Assembly: GCA_041671045.1 (NCBI GenBank)
Contig: JBAZCF010000009.1
Span: 62,001 to 126,000 of the forward strand
Source of the DNA: Parachlamydiales bacterium
GTDB taxonomy: Bacteria > Chlamydiota > Chlamydiia > Chlamydiales > JABDDJ01
Direction: 5' to 3'
Length of the DNA stretch: 64,000 nucleotides
Made by a program: the position numbers and the translations under genes. Positions 37,301-45,060 of this stretch are shown one piece after another (within the stretch, counting starts at the first letter, position 1; each line of letters starts with the position of its first letter). A model generated the notes under the pieces. The model did no database searches and was not told where the DNA came from. It saw nothing but the letters and a program-made list of their open reading frames with translations.

Positions 37301-38158
37301 GATAGGGCTGGATTCGTCTGCATCTTCTGCGATACGGACCATTTCGATGCCTGCATCGGCCATGCGTTTTAACATTGCTGTGGTCAATTTTTCAGCAGCG
37401 CGGCCAAAGACAACTCCGCTATCTTCATCCATTACATCTTCTGCTAGAACTTTACCGACCAGTTTAGCGAAATCTTTTTCGGAAGCGATCTTCATTTTGC
37501 GTGTGCTGAAGAATTCCTCGATGATATCTGCGTTTGTGGAGTAGCCTAAAGCACGGATGAAGGTGGTGGCCAGAATTTTACGGCGGCGTTTTTTTCTATC
37601 GATATAGATATAGACGAGGTCATTGGAGTCAAAAGAAGCTTCTAACCAGCTTCCGCGATAAGGAATAATGCGGAAGGAGTGTAGGACGTTGCCGCGTGGG
37701 TGGCGTTCCACTTCGAAACAAATACCGGGCGAGCGGTGGAGCTGAGAAACAACGACTCTTTCGGCTCCATTGATAATGAAAGTCCCTTTATCGGTCATAA
37801 TGGGGATGGTACCCATATAGACTTCTTCTTCCTTGATCCCCGTCTCATCCGTGAGGCGGAATTTCACTTTCAGAGTAACGTTGTAGGTAATCCCACGACG
37901 TATACACTCTTCCGGTAAATATTTGGGAACTCCCAGGCTGTAAGAGATAAACTCTAAAATCGTCTTTTCATCGTACGATTTTATGGGGAAAATTTCATTA
38001 AACACTTCTTGCAAGCCGTTATTATCTCTTTCATGAGGAAATTTATTCGCTTGCAGAAAAGAGTTATACGACTTGATCTGAACCTCAATTAGATTGGGGA
38101 GATCGATGATTTCTTCCTTTTCGTGGAAGCTCACTCGACGAGGTGGCTTAAGTAACAT
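34397..38158 (-). CDS. rpoB: DNA-directed RNA polymerase subunit beta
   Basis: The 1253-aa protein is full-length beta with the rifampicin-region motif SQLSQFMDQTNPIAELTHKRRLSSLGPGGLNRDRAGFEVRD broken only by normal variation, the RIGKISPKSE-like flap region (DILVGKISPKSETELAPEERLLRAIF) and the C-terminal GGQRFGEMEVWAAEAYGAAHLLQELL segment. No resistance-type change is obvious in the DQTNP/HKRR/GPGG stretch. It heads the rpoB-rpoC unit, with 505 bp of non-coding DNA before it. Confidence 0.99.
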   Translation of the reverse strand: MLLKPPRRVSFHEKEEIIDLPNLIEVQIKSYNSFLQANKFPHERDNNGLQEVFNEIFPIKSYDEKTILEFISYSLGVPKYLPEECIRRGITYNVTLKVKFRLTDETGIKEEEVYMGTIPIMTDKGTFIINGAERVVVSQLHRSPGICFEVERHPRGNVLHSFRIIPYRGSWLEASFDSNDLVYIYIDRKKRRRKILATTFIRALGYSTNADIIEEFFSTRKMKIASEKDFAKLVGKVLAEDVMDEDSGVVFGRAAEKLTTAMLKRMADAGIEMVRIAEDADESSPIIKMLAKDATDSYESALKDFYRKIRPGEPATLSNARSAMMRLFFDPKRYNLGRVGRYKLNSKLGVEIDDETLQVVTLTKEDVIGALKYLIRLKQGDEDANIDDIDHLGNRRVRSVGELIQNQCRIGLARMEKIIRERMNLFDFSSDTLTPGKIVSAKGLSGVLKDFFGRSQLSQFMDQTNPIAELTHKRRLSSLGPGGLNRDRAGFEVRDVHSSHYGRICPIETPEGPNIGLITSLSSFAKINEFGFIETPYRIVRDGIVTEEIEYMTADQEERCVIAQASAKLDEYKMFIDPIVWVRYKGEPSEMENSRVNYMDVSPKQLVSIVTGLIPFLEHDDANRALMGSNMQRQGVPLLKPEAPIVGTGLEARAARDSGAVVVAQEDGIVDYVDGTKIVIAPKDNRLEKKTYHLKKFLRSNAGTCLNQVPLCNIGDQIRAGDVIADGPATDKGEVALGKNVLVAFMPWYGYNYEDAIIISEKNLREDAFTSIYIEEFELTARDTKLGKEEITRDIPNVSEEALVNLGEDGIIRIGAEVKPGDILVGKISPKSETELAPEERLLRAIFGEKAGDVKDSSLVAPPGTEGVVQDVKVFSRRDRLSKSDDELVEEAAALRDIQREYKAKIGEARTERHEKIGALLLNEKAPAAIIHRRTAEIIVDKGEVITQDIIEHLEKEFIEDLLMPSHEIYDTLKQLLHDYDIRLQTLESQLKTEVELLRKGDTELDPGIIRQVKVYVACKRKLQVGDKMAGRHGNKGVVSKIVPEADMPFLPDGRSIEIILNPLGVPSRMNMGQLFETHLGFVAKHVGIYVQSPVFEGFPEDEIWSMMRDAGMPQDGKFWLYDGFNGDRYDNRVVVGYIYMMKLSHLVADKIHARAVGPYSLVTQQPLGGKAQMGGQRFGEMEVWAAEAYGAAHLLQELLTVKSDDVVGRTRIYESIVKGENLLRPGTPESFNVLIKEMQGLGLDIRAERVGQ

Positions 38159-38619
38159 TACACTGGACTCCCTAGTGTGAGTTGATCTAATAGACTATAC
38201 GAGGCGTTTGCTCTCGGCTCAATAAACTACTTGCATATGTTCGACGTGCAAAAGGTAATTTTGACGTGGAGAACAAGGCTTGCAAGGAGTCAAAAAATAA
38301 ACTTGTTGCATCATATCTAGGACTTGCGAAAAACTTATTTCTTCGAGCAAGCGAGTAGATACAAAAAATTTTGTTCCAAATAGTGATTTTCGTGCGCAGA
38401 GAGGAAAAAAATGGCTGCATAGGATTTGGTACAGACTGATTCTTGATAGAAAGAGTTAAACCAAAGTTAAGCAATCGTTTCGATGGGAAGGAATTGCAAA
38501 TCAAATGGGTAGGTAAGCAAAAACGTAATAGTCGACTCATCATATAGAATTAGCAAACCTATCTTCTAATTAGTTATACTTAAAGTTTGATGCGCTGTCA
38601 ATACTTTAAGAATGCAAAA
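38159..38619 (-). other. Long non-coding leader between rplL and rpoB
   Basis: After the terminator-like hairpin behind rplL, about 460 bp precede rpoB. A 118-codon open frame here (38187-38543) has no recognisable product, a poor ribosome site and implausible composition, so I treat the stretch as an rpoB leader and promoter region. I see no clear structured RNA in it. Confidence 0.5.
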
Positions 38620-38648
38620 CGCGCCCGAACAGTTTCTGCTCGGACGCG
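38620..38648 (-). terminator. Terminator/attenuator after rplL
   Basis: A 13-bp stem with two G-U pairs (CGCGTCCGAGCAG / CTGTTCGGGCGCG) and a 3-nt loop is followed by TTTTGC on the minus strand, 16 nt after the rplL stop. It probably reduces read-through from the ribosomal genes into rpoBC, as attenuators do in other bacteria. Confidence 0.75.
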
Positions 38649-38663
38649 ACGATCTTCAAAGGC

Positions 38664-39056
38664 TTATTTGCCTTTTAATACTACTTTACCACCAGCAGCT
38701 TCGACTTTCTTTTTGATGTCTTCAGCTTCTGCTTTAGGTGCATTTTCTTTCAGCGTTTTTGGAGCTGCGTCTACTAGGTCTTTTGCTTCTTTCAAGCCAA
38801 GGCCGGTGACTTCGCGCACGATTTTAATAACGCCAATTTTCTTATCGGCAGGAACTGACTCTAGATTGATGTCAAATTCTGTGGACTCAGCTTCTGCTTC
38901 TGCAGGTGCTGCGGCTGCTGGTGCTGCTGCAACTGATACTGCTGCTGCGGCCTTAACGCCCCACTTATCTTCTAGAGCTGTTTTTAGTTCAGCCATTTCC
39001 AACACTGTTAGATTGCTGAGTTCTTCTACCAATTTCTCATGTTTACTGTTACTCAC
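38664..39056 (-). CDS. rplL: 50S ribosomal protein L7/L12
   Basis: The 130-aa product has the N-terminal dimerisation helix (KLVEELSNLTVLEMAELKTALEDKWGV), an Ala-rich hinge and the C-terminal domain that binds translation factors (KIGVIKIVREVTGLGLKEAKDLVDAAPKTLKE). The start is GTG (39054-39056) with an AGAGGTAG site; the SNSKHEKLV N-terminus supports it. It is the last gene before the terminator in rplKAJL. Confidence 0.98.
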   Translation of the reverse strand: MSNSKHEKLVEELSNLTVLEMAELKTALEDKWGVKAAAAVSVAAAPAAAAPAEAEAESTEFDINLESVPADKKIGVIKIVREVTGLGLKEAKDLVDAAPKTLKENAPKAEAEDIKKKVEAAGGKVVLKGK

Positions 39057-39095
39057 GATACTACCTCTTTTTTTAAAACTTATATCTAAGCGGCT

Positions 39096-39638
39096 TTAAG
39101 CGCTTTCTGCGGGAGTGTCTTCGCCGCCTTCTTTTTTGACTTTGTTGTCCAGGCAGTACACGACGCTGGATATGAGCGCTTCCATAACAGACAGTGTCTG
39201 CGACAAGGGCGCTTCGAATGTTGCAAGCAATTGAGCTTGCATTTCTGCTTTGCCTGGGAGTTTAGACAGTACGGCCACTTGATCTTGACCTAACACTTGG
39301 CTGTCTACGCGTCCGCCAACTAAAGCGATGGTGTCGTTGTTTTCTTTGCCGAACTGAATGAGCGCTTTGCACATTTCAACCGGATCACCGGATGCAAATA
39401 CGAGGCCGATATGTCCTTCGAGAGGAATGTGATCCATGCTGTAACCCATGGTTACTGCTGCTTTGGAGAACAGTCTTTTACGAAGGATATGTACATCGCC
39501 GCCTTTCTTAGCTACTTCGTTGCGGAAGCTGTTAGCTTGATTGGCGTTTAGGTTACCGTAGCGCATCACGAAAAAGTGATCAAACTTTTGGAGGCTTTCT
39601 GTTACTTCATCGAGAAGGAGATGTTTATCTTGTCTCAT
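39096..39638 (-). CDS. rplJ: 50S ribosomal protein L10
   Basis: The 180-aa product is uL10, the stalk base protein that carries L7/L12 dimers through its C-terminal helix. The N-domain (RQDKHLLLDEVTESLQKFDHFFVMRYGNLNANQANSFR) and the GLVFASGDPVEMCKALIQF segment fit the family. A GGAGATGTTT ribosome region precedes it within the gap to rplA. It lies 12 nt downstream of rplA and 39 nt upstream of rplL. Confidence 0.97.
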   Translation of the reverse strand: MRQDKHLLLDEVTESLQKFDHFFVMRYGNLNANQANSFRNEVAKKGGDVHILRKRLFSKAAVTMGYSMDHIPLEGHIGLVFASGDPVEMCKALIQFGKENNDTIALVGGRVDSQVLGQDQVAVLSKLPGKAEMQAQLLATFEAPLSQTLSVMEALISSVVYCLDNKVKKEGGEDTPAESA

Positions 39639-39650
39639 GGTGTCGCACTC

Positions 39651-40349
39651 CTATGATAGATCCAGTTCGCGCATATCGATTTTCATACCTGGGCCCATTG
39701 TGGAAGAGAGGCATACTCCCTTTACATATTGACCTTTTGCTGTAGGAGGTTTAGCTCTTACAACAGCGGCGATGAAAGATGTGATATTTTCAGCTATATT
39801 TTCTGCTGCAAAATTAAGTTTACCGACGAGTGAGTTAACAACACCGTGTCTGTCGGATTTAAACTCGATTTTACCTGCTTTGAGTTCGCGAATGGCGGTG
39901 GTTACATCAGTAGTCACCGTTCCGGCTTTTGGAGTAGGCATCAGACCGCGGGGGCCGAGTACTTTACCTAGTTTACCTACTTCGCGCATCATATCCGGCG
40001 TGGCGATGACCGCGTCAAAATCTGTCCAACCACCAGCGACTTTATCTACAAGCTCTTGGGAACCGACGAAATCGGCACCGGCTTGTTCGGCATCATGTGC
40101 CTTGTCGCCTTTAGCAAACACCAATATACGCAGAGTTTTTCCTGAACCTTTCGGTAAAGCTACAGTCCCTCTAACGTTTTGATTGGATTGACGCGGGTCT
40201 ATACCAAGCCGCAGTGAAATTTCCACAGACTGTTCAAATTTAACAGGTGGAGATTTCTTTAAAATAGCGATAGCATCATTAACTGAGTACACTTTCGTGG
40301 CATCAACTAACTTGTCCATCTCCCGAACGCGTTTGCTTTTTTGACCCAT
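39651..40349 (-). CDS. rplA: 50S ribosomal protein L1
   Basis: The 232-aa product is full-length uL1: KSPPVKFEQSVEISLRLGIDPRQSNQNVRGTVALPKGSGK, then GPRGLMPTPKAGTVT and the C-terminal rRNA-binding segment. L1 forms the mobile stalk near the E site and often represses rplKA translation by binding its own leader. It is 19 nt downstream of rplK. Confidence 0.98.
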   Translation of the reverse strand: MGQKSKRVREMDKLVDATKVYSVNDAIAILKKSPPVKFEQSVEISLRLGIDPRQSNQNVRGTVALPKGSGKTLRILVFAKGDKAHDAEQAGADFVGSQELVDKVAGGWTDFDAVIATPDMMREVGKLGKVLGPRGLMPTPKAGTVTTDVTTAIRELKAGKIEFKSDRHGVVNSLVGKLNFAAENIAENITSFIAAVVRAKPPTAKGQYVKGVCLSSTMGPGMKIDMRELDLS

Positions 40350-40368
40350 TGTTTCCTTCTATTTTCTT

Positions 40369-40797
40369 CTAGTTGACCACATCCAATCCCATGGAGCGAG
40401 CAGTACCTGCAACCATAAGAGCGGCTTGGTCTAGATCACGAGCATTCATATCTTGCAGTTTTGTTTCTGCAATTTTAAGAGTGTCGGCGCGAGTGACTTT
40501 GCCTACTTTGTTACGGTTAGGAATAGCTGAGCCTTTCTGGACGCCGGCTGCTTTTTTAAGCAGTTCAGCGACTGGAGGTTTTTTTGTGATAAATGTAAAA
40601 GATTTATCAGCATAGACGGTAATGATGACAGGGAGGATATCTCCTGCCATACTTTGTGTTTTCGCATTATACTCTTTGCAGAATGCCATAATGTTAACGC
40701 CTGCACCGCCGAGTGCTGGACCGATGGGCGGAGCTGGGTTTGCTTTTCCGGCAGGGATCTGCAACTTAATAATTTTTGTGATTTTCTTCTTAGCCAT
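40369..40797 (-). CDS. rplK: 50S ribosomal protein L11
   Basis: The 142-aa product is full-length uL11: IKLQIPAGKANPAPPIGPALGGAGVNIMAFCKEYN, then the C-terminal rRNA-binding domain with KKAAGVQKGSAIPNRNKVG. It binds the GTPase-associated centre of 23S rRNA. It follows nusG by 53 nt; a short stem (ATCCTTGC / GCAAGGAT) can form in that gap. Confidence 0.98.
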   Translation of the reverse strand: MAKKKITKIIKLQIPAGKANPAPPIGPALGGAGVNIMAFCKEYNAKTQSMAGDILPVIITVYADKSFTFITKKPPVAELLKKAAGVQKGSAIPNRNKVGKVTRADTLKIAETKLQDMNARDLDQAALMVAGTARSMGLDVVN

Positions 40798-40850
40798 ATT
40801 TCCTCAATCTATCCTTGCTGCATGTTGAGGCGATGCATTGTGCAAGGATT

Positions 40851-41399
40851 CTAATTAGCTGTTTCTTCTTCTGTTACTTCTTCAACTTGTGAGAACTCGA
40901 GGTCATCCACGCGGGTTTCTCTTCCGAAGATGGAAACCATGACGCTTAAGCGTCCTTTATCGTGGAAGACTTCTGTCACTGTGCCGATGAAGTTAACAAA
41001 GACACCGTCAACAATTTTAACGTGGTCACCCACATCAATTTTATGTTTGTGCGTAACAGTTTGTTTTTTGTTTTCAAGATCTTTAAGTATTTCTTGTACT
41101 TCGGAGTCAGTGAGCGAAGTGGGTGACTTTCCGCCTAGGAAATCGATCACACCAGCTGTTCCTTTGACGTAGCTCCACGAATCGTCGTTCAAGATCATTT
41201 TGACAAGGATGTATCCAGGCCACAATCTTTTTTCAACGATTTTTTGTTGCCCTTTCTTCACTTCAGAGACGTTTTCTGTGGGTACCATGATTTTATCAAT
41301 AAACCCAGCCATCCCTTGGTGTTCAAGCTGCTCTTCTAGAGCTTTTTTAACTTTTTTCTCGTGCGTCGAGAGAACTTGTACAACGTACCATTTATGCAT
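40851..41399 (-). CDS. nusG: Transcription termination/antitermination factor NusG
   Basis: The 182-aa product has the NGN domain (KWYVVQVLSTHEKKVKKALEE, ending FLGGKSPTSLTDSEV) and the C-terminal KOW domain (VGDHVKIVDGVFVNFIGTVTEV). NusG tethers RNA polymerase to Rho or the ribosome and reduces pausing. It is 24 nt after secE, the standard secE-nusG-rplKAJL order. Confidence 0.97.
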   Translation of the reverse strand: MHKWYVVQVLSTHEKKVKKALEEQLEHQGMAGFIDKIMVPTENVSEVKKGQQKIVEKRLWPGYILVKMILNDDSWSYVKGTAGVIDFLGGKSPTSLTDSEVQEILKDLENKKQTVTHKHKIDVGDHVKIVDGVFVNFIGTVTEVFHDKGRLSVMVSIFGRETRVDDLEFSQVEEVTEEETAN

Positions 41400-41423
41400 G
41401 GGTTCACAATCCGCCTAGTATAT

Positions 41424-41720
41424 TTAGCCAAATATGAAGTGGATGAGGCCTCCGATCGCTGATAAACCAGCTCGAATGAGGACGTCGGTAAAAAAGACGG
41501 CCAACCCCATAACAAATGTCGCAACTACGACGATTTGTGTGTAGACTATCAGCTCATCGCGTGATGTCCACGTAATCTTAAAAAATTCGGCTTTAACACC
41601 CGCGATATAATCAGCAAATCCTCTTGTACTGACTGCCGGCGCTGTTGTCGGAGTCGGTGTTGCTGTTGTTACTTGCGGCTGTGTTTTTTTAATTTCCATT
41701 ATCTTGGAATCCACTGTCAC
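41424..41720 (-). CDS. secE: Preprotein translocase subunit SecE
   Basis: The 98-aa product has a low-complexity Thr/Pro/Ala N-terminus and one essential membrane helix: YIAGVKAEFFKITWTSRDELIVYTQIVVVATFVMGLAVFF is the conserved SecE core, and its K-x-T-W-x-S-R-x-E motif lies just before the helix. SecE clamps SecY in the translocon. The start is GTG 41720 with GAGGTG 5 nt upstream; an ATG at 41699 is less well placed. Confidence 0.92.
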   Translation of the reverse strand: MTVDSKIMEIKKTQPQVTTATPTPTTAPAVSTRGFADYIAGVKAEFFKITWTSRDELIVYTQIVVVATFVMGLAVFFTDVLIRAGLSAIGGLIHFIFG

Positions 41721-41850
41721 GTTTACACCTCACAAGGGCGCGTTAATATAGCTTTGTGTCATCAAGGTATTGTCAAATGAGTACCTGATGAGGTGAATCA
41801 GCAGCTAGCATAATAGATCTTACTATTTTCTAGCACACATTTTTTTTTAT

Positions 41851-41923
<73 letters not shown>

Positions 41924-41947
41924 TTAACAAGTCATTTTTCTTAAAAA

Positions 41948-41972
41948 AAGGGCGAGAATTTTTCTCGCCCTT
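41948..41972 (-). terminator. tuf terminator
   Basis: An 11-bp stem (AAGGGCGAGAA / TTCTCGCCCTT) with a 3-nt loop is followed on the minus strand by a T-run of about seven, 21 nt after the tuf stop and before tRNA-Trp. Confidence 0.85.
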
Positions 41973-41992
41973 ATCTGTAAGATTTTCTTCGC

Positions 41993-43177
41993 TTACTTAA
42001 TGATCTCAGTTACGAGACCTGCACCGATAGTACGGCCGCCTTCGCGAATCGCGAAGCGCATACCTTGTTCCATCGCAACAGGAGCGAGCAATTTTACTGT
42101 TAAGCTGACGTCATCGCCAGGCATAACCATTTCTACGTCTGCTGGAAGTTCTACTGTACCAGTTACGTCTGTTGTACGGATGTACAACTGAGGACGGTAG
42201 CCGGAGAAGAATGGCTTATGACGGCCGCCTTCTTCTTTAGTTAGAACGTAAACGTTACCTTTGAATTCGCTATGCGGTGTGCATGTGCCAGGAGCAGCAA
42301 GAACCATACCGCGCTCTACGTCTTCTTTGTTGATACCGCGGAGAAGAATACCTACGTTCTCACCTGCGTTAGCAATGTCCAAAGTTTTTTGGAACATTTC
42401 CAAGCCGGTAGCAACTGTTTGACGTGTTTCACGCAAACCGATGAGTTCTAGCTTATCGTTCAATTTGACGCTTCCGCGCTCGACACGACCTGTAACTACA
42501 GTACCGCGACCTGAGATGGAGAATACGTCTTCGATTGGCATTAGGAAGGGCTTGTCAACTTCGCGAGCAGGTTCTGGGATGAAGTTGTCTACAGCTTCCA
42601 TCAGCTCTAGGATTTTTTGCACATAGTACGGATCGTTTTCGAGGGCGCGTAGTCCTGAACCACGAATGATCGGGCTGTTTTTGTAGCCGCGAGACTCTAG
42701 TAGTTCATGTACTTCCATTTCCACGAGGTCGATCAGTTCTGCGTCAGCTTCGCCGAGCATATCGCATTTGTTGAGGAATACGACAACGGCAGGAACTTGC
42801 ATCTGGTGAGCAAGCAGAATGTGCTCGCGTGTTTGAGGCATAGCACCGTCAGTTGCTGCGACGACGAGGATTGCTCCGTCCATCTGTGCGGCACCGGTGA
42901 TCATGTTCTTGACATAGTCGGCGTGGCCTGGGCAGTCAACGTGAGCGTAGTGACGATTTGCAGTCTCATACTCGACGTGGCTAGCATTAATGGTGATACC
43001 GCGTGCGCGTTCTTCTGGTGTATTGTCGATACTGGCGAAAGAACGGGCTTGGCCGCCGTATTTTTCGGACAATACTTTAGTGATCGCTGCGGTTGTTGTA
43101 GTTTTGCCATGGTCAACGTGGCCGATAGTACCGATGTTGACATGTGGCTTGGTACGCTTAAAAGCTTCTTTAGCCAT
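41993..43177 (-). CDS. tuf: Elongation factor Tu
   Basis: The 394-aa product is full-length EF-Tu with P-loop GHVDHGKT (residues 19-26), switch II DCPGHADYVKNM, NKCDM and the domain 2-3 sequence SISGRGTVVTGRVERG. It delivers aminoacyl-tRNA to the ribosomal A site. It lies between tRNA-Thr and tRNA-Trp, which may be co-transcribed with it. Confidence 0.99.
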   Translation of the reverse strand: MAKEAFKRTKPHVNIGTIGHVDHGKTTTTAAITKVLSEKYGGQARSFASIDNTPEERARGITINASHVEYETANRHYAHVDCPGHADYVKNMITGAAQMDGAILVVAATDGAMPQTREHILLAHQMQVPAVVVFLNKCDMLGEADAELIDLVEMEVHELLESRGYKNSPIIRGSGLRALENDPYYVQKILELMEAVDNFIPEPAREVDKPFLMPIEDVFSISGRGTVVTGRVERGSVKLNDKLELIGLRETRQTVATGLEMFQKTLDIANAGENVGILLRGINKEDVERGMVLAAPGTCTPHSEFKGNVYVLTKEEGGRHKPFFSGYRPQLYIRTTDVTGTVELPADVEMVMPGDDVSLTVKLLAPVAMEQGMRFAIREGGRTIGAGLVTEIIK

Positions 43178-43238
43178 CTTTGTTTCTCCGTTATTTTTAA
43201 CACTTTGCTTAGTGAACGCAATTTTTTGCGCCTAGCTT

Positions 43239-43310
43239 TGCCCAGAATAGGGATTGAACCTACGACCTTGTGCTTACCATGCACACGCTCTGCCACTGAG
43301 CTATCTGGGC
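43239..43310 (-). tRNA. tRNA-Thr (GGT)
   Basis: The minus strand folds as a 72-nt cloverleaf. The acceptor is GCCCAGA/TCTGGGC with discriminator A. The D-arm is TAGCTCAGTGGCAGAGC. The anticodon stem TGTGC/GCACA has loop ATGGTAA, giving anticodon GGT. The T-arm is GTAGG-TTCAATC-CCTAT. It lies between infA and tuf. Confidence 0.95.
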
Positions 43311-43365
43311 GTCAAGTGCCGTTAAATTTATTCTGTTCACAAAATAAATTCAACAACTTTTACAA

Positions 43366-43635
43366 TCATTTTTGCCGATAGATAATTCGCGCTTGCGAAA
43401 GATCGTAAGGCGACATCTCTACTGTCACTTTATCCCCAGCGAGAACACGAATGTTTTTCATTCGCATCTTACCGCATAGGTGAGCAGTTACAATAGTTCC
43501 ATTGGTTAGCTTAACGCGGAATGTTGCGTTCGGTAGAGGTTCTACGACCACCCCTTCTAGCTTAAAAGTATCTTCTTTTGGCATGAGTGTAAAATTTTTT
43601 GTGGGGCTACAGCAACCGCATTTATCGGTCGCCAT
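43366..43635 (-). CDS. infA: Translation initiation factor IF-1, with possible N-terminal extension
   Basis: The last 72 residues are classical IF-1 (S1/OB fold): MPKEDTFKLEGVV...LPNATFRVKLTNGTIVTAHLCGKMRMKNIRVLAGDKVTVEMSPYD broken here only for length. It occupies the 30S A site with IF-2 and IF-3. The open frame runs 17 codons further to an ATG at 43635, adding ATDKCGCCSPTKNFTL, which is Cys-rich and unusual. The ATG at 43584 would give the standard length. Neither start has a clear Shine-Dalgarno, so the true start is open. Confidence 0.93.
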   Translation of the reverse strand: MATDKCGCCSPTKNFTLMPKEDTFKLEGVVVEPLPNATFRVKLTNGTIVTAHLCGKMRMKNIRVLAGDKVTVEMSPYDLSQARIIYRQK

Positions 43636-43676
43636 AGCAGCAATATAGAGATAAGTTACCAGGATTTACATAGAAG

Positions 43677-44468
43677 TCAAGGAGAATCCGCTTTTTTCGC
43701 CGGAAACCATGGAAAAAATTCATTAGTGGTTTCTTGATATTGTTTATAATTCTCCCCTTTTGACTGTAAAAGATGCGCTTCAGTCAAGGGAACGCTGATA
43801 TATCGCAGAATATAGTACATTAAGGCCGGAGAAATGAAGGCTAAAATACCTGCCGTAGAGGAAAGAGCATAGAAAGCGAAACCAAGCCAAATAATCCATT
43901 CAAAAAAGTAGTTGGGATGACGTGAGTAATACCAGAGACCTTTTTTGCATACTTCTCCTGTTTGGGCGGCTTTATACTGTCGCAAGTTTTCGTCAGCGTA
44001 CGTCTCGCCTGCTAAACCTACAGCCCACAGAAGCGCCCCGAAGATCTCCCAACCTGTCCATATGGGATTAGGACAGCATGCAACTAAAAGAAAGGGCAAG
44101 GTTAAAACGGTAACTAAAACCCCTTGGAATACAAAGAGAACTAAAACTTTAACATCACCGTTTGAGTCGCCCCAGCGTTTGCGCAGCTCTGCATAGCGTG
44201 GATCCTCCACATTATTGATTAGACGGTCGAAAAGGTAGAAAGCTAGACGGCTTGCCCATAAAACGACCATCAGAAGAAGAAGGAGAGTTTTCCAGAAGCT
44301 GCCATATCCCAGGAAAAAATAAGCGACCATTGTAAGTATAAATCCTACAGCCCAGCCCACGTCGACTATTGCGGTATTCCTTTGACGCGTATAAATGCCC
44401 CACAATATGAACATTAGCAATTGGACCAAGACAAAGCTGGCGCCGATCATCTGGAAAAGAGTAACCAT
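43677..44468 (-). CDS. DUF1295 membrane protein (steroid 5-alpha-reductase/ICMT-like fold)
   Basis: The 263-aa protein has about seven membrane helices and the DUF1295 C-terminal signature: CKKGLWYYSRHPNYFFEWIIWLGFAFYAL followed by a stretch ending HLLQSKGENYKQYQETTNEFFPWFP. The RHPNYF...E motif binds NADPH or SAM in relatives. The family includes putative steroid/isoprenoid reductases; the substrate is unknown. The gene is divergent from sufE. Confidence 0.85.
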   Translation of the reverse strand: MVTLFQMIGASFVLVQLLMFILWGIYTRQRNTAIVDVGWAVGFILTMVAYFFLGYGSFWKTLLLLLMVVLWASRLAFYLFDRLINNVEDPRYAELRKRWGDSNGDVKVLVLFVFQGVLVTVLTLPFLLVACCPNPIWTGWEIFGALLWAVGLAGETYADENLRQYKAAQTGEVCKKGLWYYSRHPNYFFEWIIWLGFAFYALSSTAGILAFISPALMYYILRYISVPLTEAHLLQSKGENYKQYQETTNEFFPWFPAKKADSP

Positions 44469-44567
44469 TTTATAACCTCATATCTTCCCTAATAGCATAT
44501 AATTAATTTGATGATTAGCGTCAAAATCCGTTAATAATTACAATAGACCCCTTATTTGGGAGGAGTC

Positions 44568-45014
44568 GTGTTGGATTTTGAAAGTGCGATGATGGAATGC
44601 CAAGAGCGTCAGCAGGAAATTGAAAGATTGTTCGTTGCTTGTAATGATGATGAGAAGCGATATGAGAAAATCATTGAGATGGGGCGCAGTGCGTTGCCGC
44701 TTAATGATAAATATAAGATTCCCGAAAATAATGTTCCCGGCTGTCAAAGTTTAATGTTTATGCATGCGTGGATGGAAAAAGAGCGGATTTATTTCGCTGC
44801 CGAGTCTGAAGCCTTGATTTCCTCGGGTCTGGCACAGCTGCTGATTAAGGTTTATAGCGGATCGACGCCGGAAGTCGTTTTGAAGTGCCCCCCGGAGTTT
44901 CTAGATCGTTTGCATTTAAACTCCATGCTCTCTCCTAATAGGGCTAGCGGGCTGTATAGTATACACTTGAAGATGAAGCAGCAGGCCTTGAAGTTGTTGT
45001 TAGCCAAGTCGTAA
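44568..45014 (+). CDS. sufE: SufE-family sulfur acceptor protein
   Basis: The 148-aa product has the SufE fold with the active cysteine in NNVPGCQSLMFMHAWM and the C-terminal LNSMLSPNRASGLYSIHLKMK. SufE takes persulfide sulfur from the cysteine desulfurase SufS for Fe-S cluster assembly. The other suf genes are not in the window. A strong GGGAGGAG at 44558-44565 marks the start as GTG 44568 or TTG 44571; the TTG at 44556 that opens the frame lies before this site and is not the start. Confidence 0.88.
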   Translation: MLDFESAMMECQERQQEIERLFVACNDDEKRYEKIIEMGRSALPLNDKYKIPENNVPGCQSLMFMHAWMEKERIYFAAESEALISSGLAQLLIKVYSGSTPEVVLKCPPEFLDRLHLNSMLSPNRASGLYSIHLKMKQQALKLLLAKS

Positions 45015-45060
45015 TATAACGCAATGAGCGCTGAGATGAAAAGAAGCTTCGCTCAGCAAT

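Noticed and set aside
38187..38543. 118-codon minus-strand frame between rplL and rpoB
   Set aside because: No known domain, odd composition (many Ser, Phe, Arg with no pattern), and it sits in the leader before rpoB without a good ribosome site.
38587..39099. Plus-strand frame of 170 codons opposite rplL
   Set aside because: Antisense shadow of the Ala-rich L7/L12 gene.
42707..43381. Plus-strand frame of 224 codons opposite tuf and tRNA-Thr
   Set aside because: Antisense to EF-Tu and runs across a tRNA gene; long only because of biased codon use in tuf.
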